Assembly (NCBI GenBank): GCA_947501635.1
Contig: CANMWT010000005.1
Span: forward strand, 186,001 to 250,000
Length of the DNA stretch: 64,000 nucleotides
Source: an uncultured Roseobacter sp.
Lineage (GTDB): Bacteria; Pseudomonadota; Alphaproteobacteria; Rhodobacterales; Rhodobacteraceae
Direction: 5' to 3'
Numbering within the stretch: position 1 is the first letter of the stretch; every line of letters begins with the position of its first letter. Below, one piece after another: positions 45,557-54,613 of the stretch. The position numbers were made by a program, and so were the translations under genes. The notes under the pieces were generated by a model that had not been told where the DNA came from, did not search any database, and worked only from the letters and a program-made list of their open reading frames with translations.

Positions 45557-47308
45557 TCACACTAGCACCGACCCTTTGGCGTCGATCACTCCTTGGGTTT
45601 CTGCTTCACCCAGCAGCATTTCGTTATGCGCTTTGCCCGACGGGATCATGGGGAAGCAGTTCTCATGTTTTTCAACCAGACAGTCGAAGATAACGGGCCC
45701 GTCATAGTTCAGCATTTCCATGATCGCATCGTCCAGATCATCCGGATCCGAGCAGATGATGCCTTTTGCCCCAAAAGCCTCTGCCAGCTTCACAAAGTCG
45801 GGCAGGGCATCCGACCAGCTGTGCGAATAACGCTCGCCATGCAACAGTTCTTGCCACTGCCGAACCATGCCTAAGCGTTCGTTGTTGAGGATGAACTGCT
45901 TGACGGGCAGGCGGTATTGCACGGCTGTGCCCATCTCTTGCATGTTCATCAGCCAGGACGCTTCGCCGGCCACGTTGATAACCAGCGCCTCCGGATGGGC
46001 AATCTGCACGCCGATCGATGCCGGAAAGCCATAGCCCATTGTTCCAAGACCGCCCGAGGTCATCCAGCGGTTGGGGTCTTCAAAACCCAGATACTGCGCG
46101 GCCCACATCTGGTGCTGTCCCACTTCGGTACAGATGTAACGGTCGTGCTTCTTGGTAAGCTCTTCAAGACGTGCCAGTGCATGCTGGGGTTTGATTGTCT
46201 TGCCAGACTGGGTGAACCGCAGGCAGTCGACTTTTTGCCATTCCTTGATTTTAGACCACCACTTTGCAACACCCTCGGCGTTGGTTTTGCGCCCGCGCGA
46301 CTTCCAGACCTTCAGGATGTCTTCGAGCACATGTGCAACGTCGCCAACGATGGGGATGTCGGTTTTTATCACCTTGTTTATTGATGAAGGGTCGATGTCG
46401 ATATGGGCCTTGGTCGATTTGGGGCTGAACGCATCAAGCCTTCCTGTAATGCGGTCGTCAAACCGCGCGCCGATGTTGATCATCAGATCACAGTCGTGCA
46501 TCGCCATATTGGCCTCATAAAGGCCGTGCATGCCCAGCATGCCGATCCATTTGTCACCCGACGCGGGATAACATCCAAGCCCCATAAGGGTGGATGTGAT
46601 CGGAAAGCCTGTGGCCTCGACCAGCTCGCGCAGAAGCTGGCTTGCAGCGGGGCCCGAATTGATGACGCCGCCGCCGGTGTAGAAAATCGGCTTTTTCGCC
46701 CTCTCCATGGCTGCGACCAGTTCAGTGATCTCTTCCATATCCCCTTTGAGCCGCGGCTGGTAATGGGATGTGGACGGTTTCGGCGGCATGTATGTGCCGG
46801 TGGCGAATTGCACGTCCTTGGGAATGTCCACCAGAACCGGGCCAGGGCGTCCGCTGGTCGCTACGTGAAAGGCTTCGTGAATGGTACCGGCAAGGCGGTC
46901 GGTTTCCTTGACCAGCCAGTTGTGCTTGGTGCAGGGGCGGGTGATGCCGACGGTGTCGGCCTCCTGAAAGGCATCAGAACCGATCATAAAGGTGGGGACC
47001 TGACCAGTAAGAACCACAAGCGGGATCGAATCCATCAATGCATCTGTCAGTCCGGTGACCGCGTTCGTGGCACCGGGGCCTGATGTTACCAGAACAACAC
47101 CCGGTTTGCCCGTTGCTCGCGCGTAACCTTCTGCGGCGTGAACCGCGCCCTGTTCGTGACGCACCAGAATATGGCGAATCGCGTTTTGCTGAAACACCTC
47201 ATCATAGATGGGTAGTACGGCACCGCCCGGATAGCCAAAGACAGTATCCACGCCCTGATCGATCAGCGCTTGGACAATCATTTTCGCACCAGACATTTGC
47301 CGTGACAT
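45557..47308 (-). CDS. ilvB: Acetolactate synthase large (catalytic) subunit
   Basis: A 583-aa ThDP enzyme that makes acetolactate or acetohydroxybutyrate, the first common step of Val, Leu and Ile synthesis. The activating Glu is in VRHEQGAVHAAEGYAR. The central FAD-type domain covers about 195-340. The ThDP/Mg motif starts at VINVAGEASW (a GEA variant of GDG/GDA) and runs to NNERLGMVRQWQ. The start ATG is complementary to 47306-47308. Upstream is a leader peptide and terminator arranged as a classical attenuator, so expression should rise when branched-chain aminoacyl-tRNA is scarce. Confidence 0.96.
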   Translation of the reverse strand: MSRQMSGAKMIVQALIDQGVDTVFGYPGGAVLPIYDEVFQQNAIRHILVRHEQGAVHAAEGYARATGKPGVVLVTSGPGATNAVTGLTDALMDSIPLVVLTGQVPTFMIGSDAFQEADTVGITRPCTKHNWLVKETDRLAGTIHEAFHVATSGRPGPVLVDIPKDVQFATGTYMPPKPSTSHYQPRLKGDMEEITELVAAMERAKKPIFYTGGGVINSGPAASQLLRELVEATGFPITSTLMGLGCYPASGDKWIGMLGMHGLYEANMAMHDCDLMINIGARFDDRITGRLDAFSPKSTKAHIDIDPSSINKVIKTDIPIVGDVAHVLEDILKVWKSRGRKTNAEGVAKWWSKIKEWQKVDCLRFTQSGKTIKPQHALARLEELTKKHDRYICTEVGQHQMWAAQYLGFEDPNRWMTSGGLGTMGYGFPASIGVQIAHPEALVINVAGEASWLMNMQEMGTAVQYRLPVKQFILNNERLGMVRQWQELLHGERYSHSWSDALPDFVKLAEAFGAKGIICSDPDDLDDAIMEMLNYDGPVIFDCLVEKHENCFPMIPSGKAHNEMLLGEAETQGVIDAKGSVLV

Positions 47309-47360
47309 GTTCTTCGTTCTCCGTTTTGGTCCGTTTCGGACCCGTTTCGCTCTTGCGCAT

Positions 47361-47388
47361 AAAAAAGCCCCCGTTTTTCGGCGGGGGC
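47361..47388 (-). terminator. Attenuator terminator of the ilvB leader
   Basis: On the minus strand GCCCCCG, eight-base loop, CGGGGGC forms a 7-bp all-GC stem followed by six T, 52 bases before the ilvB start and 25 bases after the leader peptide stop. Confidence 0.88.
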
Positions 47389-47429
47389 GCATGGGGTAGA
47401 TTATGGATTTCCGTTACCGGCCCATGCGC
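47387..47429 (-). promoter_or_regulatory. Competing (antiterminator) stem in the ilvB leader
   Basis: On the minus strand, GCGCATGGG (47429-47421, inside leader codons 11-14) is perfectly complementary to CCCATGCGC (47395-47387). The second arm shares two bases with the terminator's 5' arm. A ribosome stalled at codons 4-8 leaves the first arm free to pair; a ribosome at the stop codon covers it. This is the expected logic of attenuation, inferred from base pairing only. Confidence 0.65.
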
Positions 47430-47461
47430 TTGTTTCTCACAATGACGACTAGTTCAGTCAT
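47414..47461 (-). CDS. ilvB leader peptide (attenuator), 15 aa
   Basis: A 15-codon frame on the minus strand reads MTELVVIVRNKRMGR and then TAA. Five consecutive codons (4-8: CTA GTC GTC ATT GTG) are Leu, Val, Val, Ile, Val, exactly the end products of the pathway that starts with ilvB. AGAGGA lies about nine bases before the ATG, and a sigma-70-like promoter lies just upstream. The composition, position and following terminator make this a branched-chain amino acid attenuator of the kind known for enterobacterial ilv operons and predicted in alphaproteobacteria. It is too short for routine gene finding. Confidence 0.85.
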   Translation of the reverse strand: MTELVVIVRNKRMGR

Positions 47462-47490
47462 TTCCAAAGCTTCCTCTTGCTTCGCGCGAC

Positions 47491-47517
47491 ATTATGAGCG
47501 GGTTGCAGGGCCGTCAA
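47491..47517 (-). promoter_or_regulatory. Candidate sigma-70 promoter of the ilvB leader
   Basis: On the minus strand TTGACG (47517-47512), 15 bases, CATAAT (47496-47491). The spacing is a little short. Transcription would begin near 47484, just before the leader's ribosome site. The rest of 47518-47852 shows no gene. Confidence 0.45.
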
Positions 47518-47852
47518 CACCGAAAGCGGCGAAATTAATGTCTCTGAGCGAGAAAAATGCGACATTTTCTTTCATTTTGCGGCCAGAGGTCGCAATTAAA
47601 GAAAATTGACAGGGGAATTCGGGCTGGAAAGACCTTTGCGACGCGCGGGCATTTGCTGTGGCGATGCTCCAGGGTCACAGGGTGCGTGTGAAACCCCAAC
47701 AGGTAGCATCGATAGGCGCGCGGATGCCGGGGTTGCGGGCGGCATCAGCAGCGGGCCATAGCGAATGGTGTAAAGCAGAGGGTTTCAGCGGTTGCAGTTG
47801 CCGTGCCCTTTAACGAGGCAGTCCAGCAACGCAACCGAAACGGACGGGCGCT

Positions 47853-48038
47853 TTAGTGCAGGTAGACGGGTGCTTCCATGCGGGTGCGCGAGGAGATGAA
47901 CATCGGAATCTCGCTGCGGCGTTCCGCTGCGGTTCTGATTTTGTCTCCTGCGGGGGTAATGTTCGAGATGCGGCGGTCTGCACGGTTCTGAAGTGCTTTG
48001 GTACGTCCGGCGCGGGCTTTTTCGATAAGGTTGGTCAT
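47853..48038 (-). CDS. Small basic hypothetical protein
   Basis: A 61-aa, strongly basic protein (MTNLIEKARAGRTKALQNRADRR...). The N-terminal half is likely a positively charged helix, and the end is RTRMEAPVYLH. AAGGA lies seven or eight bases before the ATG, which supports translation. No family is recognised. It is isolated between the ilvB leader and the TRAP operon. Confidence 0.55.
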   Translation of the reverse strand: MTNLIEKARAGRTKALQNRADRRISNITPAGDKIRTAAERRSEIPMFISSRTRMEAPVYLH

Positions 48039-48553
48039 CGCATTATCCTTTTATTCGAGCGACTTTCTTTCACCTTTAATCCAACACAATCACTACACAG
48101 TTCAGACATTCTTCAATGTTCATGGCTGTCCTGCGTCCAAGACTGGGTTTTTAGGGGGCATTCTTGGTCCATTTTTGTGGCATTGCACCTGCTTAGTGTA
48201 TGATTTCCTTACCGGTACTACCTTTAGTAGAGTTGCGCTGCCTCAAATTCTCCTTCATTTGGAATTCGGGCTCTGAAAAGGAGTTTGAACTGCATTGAAA
48301 ACGGGCAAAAGTCGCCGCGGCAGCAGTGTCATGCGCTAACAGTTTCCAACGACGGGGGTGTTGTTGTTGCGAGACAGGCGTCGGGCGAAGAAAAATTAAT
48401 CAACAGCCCCCAGAATGAGCGATTTTCGCAGGTTTGTGTTTGATTATGCGGTATTTAGTATTCCATTGCGGTGAAGCGTCGTATATCTCCGGGCTCGCGA
48501 AACCCGGCGTGCAACAGGCGCGCCAATAAAAAAACACGGGAGGATTACCCTAC
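48039..48553. other. Long upstream region of the TRAP operon
   Basis: These 515 relatively AT-rich bases hold no gene I can support. There is a small hairpin CCGGG / CCCGG at 48489-48507 and a GGGAGG ribosome site for the TRAP binding-protein gene at its end. A region this long before a transporter operon usually carries its regulation, but no clear operator is visible. Confidence 0.5.
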
Positions 48554-49639
48554 ATGGATCGTCGTTCTTTTCTGAAGACATCTGCACTTGGCGGCGCAGC
48601 CGCTACTACAACAACTCTGGCGGCACCTGCGTATGCGCAGGGCAACCGTACACTTACAATGGTCACGTCGGTTCCTGATGGCTTCGCCATTTTTGATGAC
48701 GCCGCACAGCTTGCAATCGACTACATCGCCGCAATGACCGATGGGCAACTGACGTTCCAAAAGAACTCGGCCGGCTCCCTCGTGGGTGCTTTCGAGGTAT
48801 TTGACGCTGTTTCTTCCGGGCAGGCAGACGTCTACCACTCGGCTGAGTACTACTTCCTCAACCAGCACCCCGCTTTTGCGTTCTTCACGTCCGTTCCGTT
48901 TGGTATGACGGCACAGGAAATGGCGAACTGGTACTACCGTCGTGGTGGTCAGGAATTGCACGACGAGTTGTCCGGCCTCTTCGGACTGAAGCCACTGATG
49001 GTTGGCCAGACCGCGATGCAGCCTGGTGGCTGGTTCAACAAAGAGATCAACTCGGCAGACGACCTGCAAGGCCTGCGTTTCCGTATGCCTGGTCAGGGTG
49101 GTCAGGTGCTTGGTCGCCTTGGTGCCTCCGTTCAGAACATTCCCGGCGGCGAAATCTACCAGGCGCTTGCGTCCGGTCAGATTGACGGTGCGGAGTGGAT
49201 CGGTCCTTATGCAGACGAGCGCATGGGCTTCCAAGAAATCACCAAGATCTACTACGCATCGGGCTTCCACGAGCCGGGTTCGACCTTGTCGATGGTATTC
49301 AACCAGCAAGTCTGGGAGTCGTTGACACCAACGCAGCAGACCATCTGTTTCCGCGCATGCGAAGCAGCACACGCTCAGAACACCGCGTTGACGCTCTCTG
49401 AGAACGGTGCGGCGCTGGCACGTCTGCAGGCGGACGGCGTACAGGTTCGCCAGTTCTCGGACGATGTGTGGGATGCCTTTGGCCGTGCCTCCGCTGAAGT
49501 ACGCGAAGAGAACATGGGTGATCCGATCTACGCGAAGATTGCGGAGAGCTACTTCACGTCGCTGACAGAATCTGCGGACTGGTACCAGATCGCCGACGGT
49601 GAATTCATGCGTCAGCGTAACCGCGTTAACGCCGGTTAA
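48554..49639 (+). CDS. TRAP transporter substrate-binding protein (TakP-like), Tat-exported
   Basis: A 361-aa periplasmic binding protein. A twin-arginine signal (RRSFLKTSALGG, cleavage near PAYAQG) suggests export in folded form. The DctP/TakP fold follows, with VTSVPDGFAIFDDA, SAEYYFLNQHPAF, and the ligand Arg in LRFRMPGQGG. This subgroup often binds alpha-keto acids or other small carboxylates, usually with a cation. The gene heads an operon with the two membrane subunits and is followed by a strong hairpin that probably raises its level relative to them. Confidence 0.92.
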   Translation: MDRRSFLKTSALGGAAATTTTLAAPAYAQGNRTLTMVTSVPDGFAIFDDAAQLAIDYIAAMTDGQLTFQKNSAGSLVGAFEVFDAVSSGQADVYHSAEYYFLNQHPAFAFFTSVPFGMTAQEMANWYYRRGGQELHDELSGLFGLKPLMVGQTAMQPGGWFNKEINSADDLQGLRFRMPGQGGQVLGRLGASVQNIPGGEIYQALASGQIDGAEWIGPYADERMGFQEITKIYYASGFHEPGSTLSMVFNQQVWESLTPTQQTICFRACEAAHAQNTALTLSENGAALARLQADGVQVRQFSDDVWDAFGRASAEVREENMGDPIYAKIAESYFTSLTESADWYQIADGEFMRQRNRVNAG

Positions 49640-49658
49640 TAACGTATTGAAAAAACGC

Positions 49659-49693
49659 CTCTCCGGCCTCATTGTGAGGCCGGAGAGATTTTG
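49659..49693 (+). terminator. Strong hairpin between TRAP binding-protein and permease genes
   Basis: CTCTCCGGCCTCA pairs perfectly with TGAGGCCGGAGAG (13 bp, loop TTG), followed by ATTTTG. The weak T-tract suggests partial termination or 3' end protection of the binding-protein mRNA. Confidence 0.75.
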
Positions 49694-49748
49694 CATCTAT
49701 ACGTTGCCTGTCACAGGACACAGGATGGGCAACCCCGGGGGGTAACAT

Positions 49749-50660
49749 ATGGTCGACTTCATCCTTTGGGTGCTTCAGAACTTTGTTCTGGCGCCGTATA
49801 ATTTGCTTATGGCCATCGCCAAGCCGGCGGCCTGGCTGGACTGGTCAAATCCTGAAGCCGTGATGCGGTTCATTTACTATGGCGCATCCGTCGAGTTTTT
49901 CTTCGTCATTCTGACCACTATCATCGTGGTCACCGTGCTGGGCATGTCCTGGAAGCGCGACATCCTGTGGTGGGGCGTCCGCATTCTTGAAGGGATCGGC
50001 AACACGGTCGGTCGGCTCGCTGCTTGGGCGGGCCTCTTGATGGTTCTGCAACAAGTGATGATCGTCTTCCTGCAACGCATCTTCCGTGTGGCCGAGATTC
50101 AGCTTGGCCCGCTTGGTACCGCGTTTAGCATGGACCTCAGCTGGTGGGCCGAAGAACTAAAACTCTACAACGCGCTCGTTGTGACGATGTGTGTCTCCTA
50201 CACCTTTGTGCAGGGCGGACATGTGCGCGTCGACCTGATCTATTCAGCGGTGAAATTCCGCACCAAGAAAGTGATCGACATGTTCGGCTGCATTTTCTTC
50301 ATGATGCCCGCGATCATCATCACCTATCTTTACGCGTGGTTCTTCATGTGGCGCCACCTGATGACACCATCGGTCACGGCCACAAGCGATCTGGACCGCA
50401 TGTTGATGCAGTCGCGCATCTTCCGCTGGAATGTCGAAACCATCGGCTTCAGCCCCAACGGCTTTAACGCTTACTTCCTGTTCAAAGTGCTGATCGTTGC
50501 TTTCTGTATTCTGGTCTTTATTCAGGCGGTTGCCTTCTTCTGGCGGTCGTATCTCGAATGGCTGGAAGGCGAAGAGAGCGCCGGCAAGTATCAGGACATC
50601 GATAAAACCGGCGATCCGGCCGAGGATATCGAACACGCCATCCATTCAGGGTCTACCTGA
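49749..50660 (+). CDS. TRAP transporter small permease subunit (DctQ), enlarged
   Basis: A 303-aa membrane protein, longer than classical DctQ (about 160-200 aa). It has an N-terminal helix (about 1-25), another near 40-65, and further helices near 85-112, 135-155, 175-205 and 235-265. The DctQ signature is around RVDLIYSAVKFRTKKVIDM. A polar acidic C-terminus follows. The large form is typical of TakQ-like systems. It couples the binding protein to the DctM channel. Confidence 0.9.
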   Translation: MVDFILWVLQNFVLAPYNLLMAIAKPAAWLDWSNPEAVMRFIYYGASVEFFFVILTTIIVVTVLGMSWKRDILWWGVRILEGIGNTVGRLAAWAGLLMVLQQVMIVFLQRIFRVAEIQLGPLGTAFSMDLSWWAEELKLYNALVVTMCVSYTFVQGGHVRVDLIYSAVKFRTKKVIDMFGCIFFMMPAIIITYLYAWFFMWRHLMTPSVTATSDLDRMLMQSRIFRWNVETIGFSPNGFNAYFLFKVLIVAFCILVFIQAVAFFWRSYLEWLEGEESAGKYQDIDKTGDPAEDIEHAIHSGST

Positions 50661-50711
50661 CACAAGAACAAAAACGCCGCTCATCGGGGTAAACCAAGGG
50701 GATAACACGGG

Positions 50712-53066
50712 ATGCTTTTCGGAATGGATGGGGTCGAAGTCGGCCTGATCATCGTCTTCCTGACACTCTTTGCAGGGATCATGACCGGATTTCCGGTGGC
50801 CTTTGCTATCGGCGGAGCCGGGGTAATTTCATTTGCCATCATCGCGGCGCTGGATTCTGCGGGGCTGTTGATCCACGAAGCAATCGACAAAGGGTCGGCA
50901 GAATACGCGGCTTTGATCGCTGAAGGCGTTGCGCGAGAAGCCGTGTCGGTGTTCCGATACCCCGAACTGCCCCGCGTAGAAGAGGCGCTTTTCCCGGGTG
51001 GTTGGGAGCAGGCGATGGAGCGGAACCTGTCGTTTATCGTCAACCGTATGAATGAGCGCGTCATTGCGGGTCAGTCCATCGAGACACTGCTGGCTGTTCT
51101 GATGTTTGTGATGATGGGGATCACGCTCGAACGTTCGAAAATCGCCGAAGACCTTTTGACCACAATGGCGCGCGTCTTTGGCCCGCTGCCCGGTGGTCTG
51201 GCGGTTTCCATCGTGATTGTGGGCGCATTCCTTGCTGCCTCGACTGGTATTGTCGGCGCGACCGTCGTGACAATGGGTCTGCTGGCGCTGCCCACCATGC
51301 TGCGGAACGGATACTCGCCGCAGTTGTCGACGGGGGTAATCGCTGCATCCGGCACACTGGGGCAGATCATTCCGCCGTCGATCGTGATTGTTTTGTTGGG
51401 CACGCTTGTGGGCGACCTGTATGCGACGGGTCAGGAAACGCGCGCTCAGGTGGCGGGCTGCTCTGACGCGTTGACCTATCTGGGTCAGCCTGCCGTTTTG
51501 TCCGTCGGCACATTGTTTCAGGCAGCTCTTTTGCCGGGCCTCTTTCTTGCCTTCCTCTATGCTGCTTACGCCTTTGGCTTTGCATTGGTGCGTCCGGACG
51601 CTGCACCGCCGGTACAGATTGCAGGATCTCAGGGTGAAGTCGTCACCCGCAGTGAAGCATTGACATGGTTCCTTTTCGCGCCAGTCGGTTTGATCTTTGC
51701 CGTCGTTCTGGGCGCGAGTGTGGGCGTGATCGGCAGTCAGACGATTTCCGTATCCGACTATGCTGACAGTGGCCCCACCGCCAGCCTGCGTACAAATGTG
51801 TCTGAGCAATGTCAGACCGCGATGATCGACTTGCATGGGCAGGACGCGTGGGACGCGGCGGTAGCAGAGCGTCAAGCGTCGGTTGATGCCGGCAACACAG
51901 GCGAAGTCGTCGAGTTGACCGAGGAAGAACGCGTCGAGGCCTTGGCTGACGCGATCGAAAATGCAGCCCCGATCGGCTCTGGTGTCGCAACCATCATGAC
52001 TCTGCTGGCGCTGATCCTCATCATTGCGCGTGGTGTGTCGCCGTCTTCCAATCCGATCCCTCTTGCCATCGGCGCGGCAGGTGTTGTCGTGGCGGTTCTG
52101 TTCGACATCGCCTTCATCTCGCCTCTGACCGGGTCGGGCAGCACTTTCCTCATCCTCGGTATTCCGTTGATCGTAGCGCTTTACGGTGCGCGGATCGCAA
52201 TGGGTCGGTTGTCGCAAAACGAACTATTGCGCGTGGTCTTCCCCCCGCTGGTTCTGATCGTTGCGGTGCTTGGGTCCATTCTGGGCGGGATTACCAACCC
52301 GACACCCGCGGCCGCTTTGGGCGCTGCCGGTGCGATCATGCTCGCGGCGTACCGCAAGCTGAAAGAAGAGCAGGGCAACTCCAAGCTGGTGATCTGGGCT
52401 TCCTTCTCGCTGGTGATCCTGATCCTTCTCGGTGTGAACTTCGATTTGCGCATCACACGCGAGGTTGTGCCTTTCGAAGACTGGGTCGCCTATGTGTTTG
52501 CGCAGGTTGCCTATCACTTCGCCTTCTTCGGCCTGCTGTTCAGCTGTTGGGTGCTGTTCCGAAACAGTATCCTGACACCTGTGGTGCGTGAAACGGCCAA
52601 GGTCACCTCGATGGTATTCACCATTCTGATCGGGTCACAGCTGTTGAACCTCGTTCTGATTTCTTTCGGTGGAGAGCACTACATCCAGCAGTTCCTGCGT
52701 AGCTTCGATAATGAGATGGTCGTTTTCCTTGTGGTAATGCTGATCCTCTTCATCCTCGGCTTTGTGCTCGACTTTCTTGAGATCATCTACATCGTTATCC
52801 CGATCGTCGGGCCGGTGATCTATGGCGGGACGCTGGATCCCGCCTGGGTGACAATCATGATCGCGATTAACTTGCAAACGTCGTTCCTGACACCGCCCTT
52901 CGGTTTTGCGCTTTTCTACCTGCGCGGTGTGGCTCCGAAAGAAGTCACGACCGGAGACATCTACCGCGGAGTTATACCCTTTGTGCTCATTCAGGTGGTT
53001 GGGCTGGGCCTATTGTGGACCTTCCCGGGCATCGTGACGATTGTGCCGGATCTGCTGCGAAACTGA
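50712..53066 (+). CDS. TRAP transporter large permease subunit (DctM), enlarged
   Basis: A 784-aa sodium- or proton-coupled transporter subunit, far longer than ordinary DctM (about 430 aa). The core has GIMTGFPVAFAIGGAGVISF, GAFLAASTGIVGATVVTMG, GTLGQIIPPSIVIVLLG and a C-terminal DFLEIIYIVIPIVGPV. Insertions include a soluble segment near residues 45-110 and a second one near 330-400. This form goes with the TakP-like binding protein and large DctQ upstream. It carries out high-affinity uptake, probably of a carboxylate. A terminator follows 24 bases after the stop. Confidence 0.93.
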   Translation: MLFGMDGVEVGLIIVFLTLFAGIMTGFPVAFAIGGAGVISFAIIAALDSAGLLIHEAIDKGSAEYAALIAEGVAREAVSVFRYPELPRVEEALFPGGWEQAMERNLSFIVNRMNERVIAGQSIETLLAVLMFVMMGITLERSKIAEDLLTTMARVFGPLPGGLAVSIVIVGAFLAASTGIVGATVVTMGLLALPTMLRNGYSPQLSTGVIAASGTLGQIIPPSIVIVLLGTLVGDLYATGQETRAQVAGCSDALTYLGQPAVLSVGTLFQAALLPGLFLAFLYAAYAFGFALVRPDAAPPVQIAGSQGEVVTRSEALTWFLFAPVGLIFAVVLGASVGVIGSQTISVSDYADSGPTASLRTNVSEQCQTAMIDLHGQDAWDAAVAERQASVDAGNTGEVVELTEEERVEALADAIENAAPIGSGVATIMTLLALILIIARGVSPSSNPIPLAIGAAGVVVAVLFDIAFISPLTGSGSTFLILGIPLIVALYGARIAMGRLSQNELLRVVFPPLVLIVAVLGSILGGITNPTPAAALGAAGAIMLAAYRKLKEEQGNSKLVIWASFSLVILILLGVNFDLRITREVVPFEDWVAYVFAQVAYHFAFFGLLFSCWVLFRNSILTPVVRETAKVTSMVFTILIGSQLLNLVLISFGGEHYIQQFLRSFDNEMVVFLVVMLILFILGFVLDFLEIIYIVIPIVGPVIYGGTLDPAWVTIMIAINLQTSFLTPPFGFALFYLRGVAPKEVTTGDIYRGVIPFVLIQVVGLGLLWTFPGIVTIVPDLLRN

Positions 53067-53089
53067 CGCGGCAGACAAACCAGAAAAAA

Positions 53090-53115
53090 GGGGGCCGCAT
53101 GGCCCCCTTGCTTTT
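53090..53115 (+). terminator. Rho-independent terminator after the TRAP operon
   Basis: The perfect stem GGGGGCC / GGCCCCC with loop GCAT is followed by TTGCTTTT. Confidence 0.85.
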
Positions 53116-53209
53116 GGAGACACTCAGTTTTTAAGTCGAGGCTGATCGCGCCGTACAACAACACCTGCCGGGAACAGACCATCCGGCAGCCGTTTCGCAA
53201 GTGTGGTGG

Positions 53210-54028
53210 TCAGCGTGTGGGTCGTGTATCCGGCAGATGGATGTTTGCCACTTGCTCTGCAATTGGATCGGTCGAGAGCGGATGCATCTCGGCGCTGAAA
53301 TCTTCAGCGTTGCTCATTTTCTTCCATTGCCCGCCGGCATAGACTTCGAGGCCAGAGAATTTGGATTTGTATCCCATCTTCTGGCTGCCCGGCACCCAGT
53401 AGCCCAGATAGACGTATGGAAGCCCCGCTTCGCGCGCGATTTCGATATGGTCGAGGATCATGTACGTGCCCATTGAGCGCCGCGGCATGTCCGGTGCGTA
53501 AAAGGAATAGACCATGCTCAGACCGTCGGTCAGAACGTCCGTCAGGCTGACCCCGACCAGCGCACCGCTGTCCTTGTTGGAGTATTCGACAACACGGCTG
53601 CGGATTGGTGTTTCCTCGATCATCGCGGCAAACTCGAAGACATCCATGTCTGCCATGCCACCATCTGCGTGGCGACTGTCGAGATACGATCGGAAAAGCT
53701 CGTATTGTTCCTCTGATGCCCAAGGCGAGGTCGCCCGCCGCAGCAGATCCGCGTTGCGTTTGGTCGCACGTTTCTGACTGCGCGAGGGGCTGAAGGCGTC
53801 TACATTGATCCGTGCTGACAGGCAGGCTGAACATTCAGCGCAAGAGGGCCGGTAGAGCACATTCTGAGACCGCCTGAATCCCTGATGGGACAGGCTGTCA
53901 TTCAGCTTGTCCGCACTTTCGCCCTGCAGCGCCGTAAACAGCTTTCGCTCCATGCGTCCTTCGAGGTAGGGGCATGGTTGCGGAGCCGTCACGTAAAACT
54001 GTGGCGCAATTGGCAGCGTATGGCGCAT
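53210..54028 (-). CDS. bpt: Aspartate/glutamate leucyltransferase (N-end rule)
   Basis: A 272-aa tRNA-dependent aminoacyl transferase that adds Leu to N-terminal Asp/Glu, marking proteins for ClpAP. The family N-terminus has [22 protein letters not shown] and [14 protein letters not shown]. The ATE_C part has [19 protein letters not shown] and [19 protein letters not shown]. The length is normal. It lies upstream of no partner; the RDD and DUF2852 genes lie on the same strand further upstream. Confidence 0.93.
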   Translation of the reverse strand: MRHTLPIAPQFYVTAPQPCPYLEGRMERKLFTALQGESADKLNDSLSHQGFRRSQNVLYRPSCAECSACLSARINVDAFSPSRSQKRATKRNADLLRRATSPWASEEQYELFRSYLDSRHADGGMADMDVFEFAAMIEETPIRSRVVEYSNKDSGALVGVSLTDVLTDGLSMVYSFYAPDMPRRSMGTYMILDHIEIAREAGLPYVYLGYWVPGSQKMGYKSKFSGLEVYAGGQWKKMSNAEDFSAEMHPLSTDPIAEQVANIHLPDTRPTR

Positions 54029-54095
54029 TCACGTTCCAAAGGTTGGTTTGGAACACGATAGCAACGTCTGCGGGACCATTGCAAGGTTTCAAAAG

Positions 54096-54536
54096 TTAAC
54101 GCAGCAACGCGCGCCGATTGATCATGACCGTACCCAAAACATGATCTGACAATCCCTGTCCACGGGCGGTACTGGCCATCATTACAACGGATATCAACTG
54201 GAATACGGGAACAAACCAGCTGAGCGTATAGCCGGTGGTATGTGCAAAGGCACTGGGTGCGTCCATTTGACTACCGTCTGCGCGGCGCAATTCGATGGCG
54301 CATACGCGCATCCCCCATGTGGCGGAGTTGTTGGCGATCGTCACCGTGCGGTAAGCGAATCCGACCAGCAAAAACAAAAGCGGGAAAAAGAATACACCGG
54401 TAAAGGCCGTAAACGGCAGGACAATGATACAGGCAAGACCTGTGATCAAAGCATCAATAAACCACGCCAGCAAACGCTTGAGTGGTACATCCTGATAGAA
54501 GTCCGGTTGTCTTTCTGGATCGGGCAGGACGCTCAT
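54096..54536 (-). CDS. RDD family membrane protein
   Basis: A 146-aa RDD-domain protein. After a soluble N-terminus (VPLKRLLAWFIDALITG, with the family R...D) it has two or three membrane helices at about 22-60 and 105-130, with the SATWGMRVCAIELRRADG motif between. Some RDD proteins exchange sodium or protons, but most are uncharacterised. The ATG complementary to 54534-54536 has GGAAAG upstream and is preferred over a GTG at 54551. Confidence 0.86.
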   Translation of the reverse strand: MSVLPDPERQPDFYQDVPLKRLLAWFIDALITGLACIIVLPFTAFTGVFFFPLLFLLVGFAYRTVTIANNSATWGMRVCAIELRRADGSQMDAPSAFAHTTGYTLSWFVPVFQLISVVMMASTARGQGLSDHVLGTVMINRRALLR

Positions 54537-54613
54537 CTTGGGTCTTTCCACTTTCTGGTCGCAGGGTGGTCTTCGGGCACTGGCCCGAAAACCTGTGTTT
54601 AGTACTCCGCGCC

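Noticed and set aside
50829-52217. 462-codon antisense frame inside the DctM gene
   Set aside because: Composition is Arg/Gln/His-rich without any family motif; it is a shadow of a clear membrane protein.
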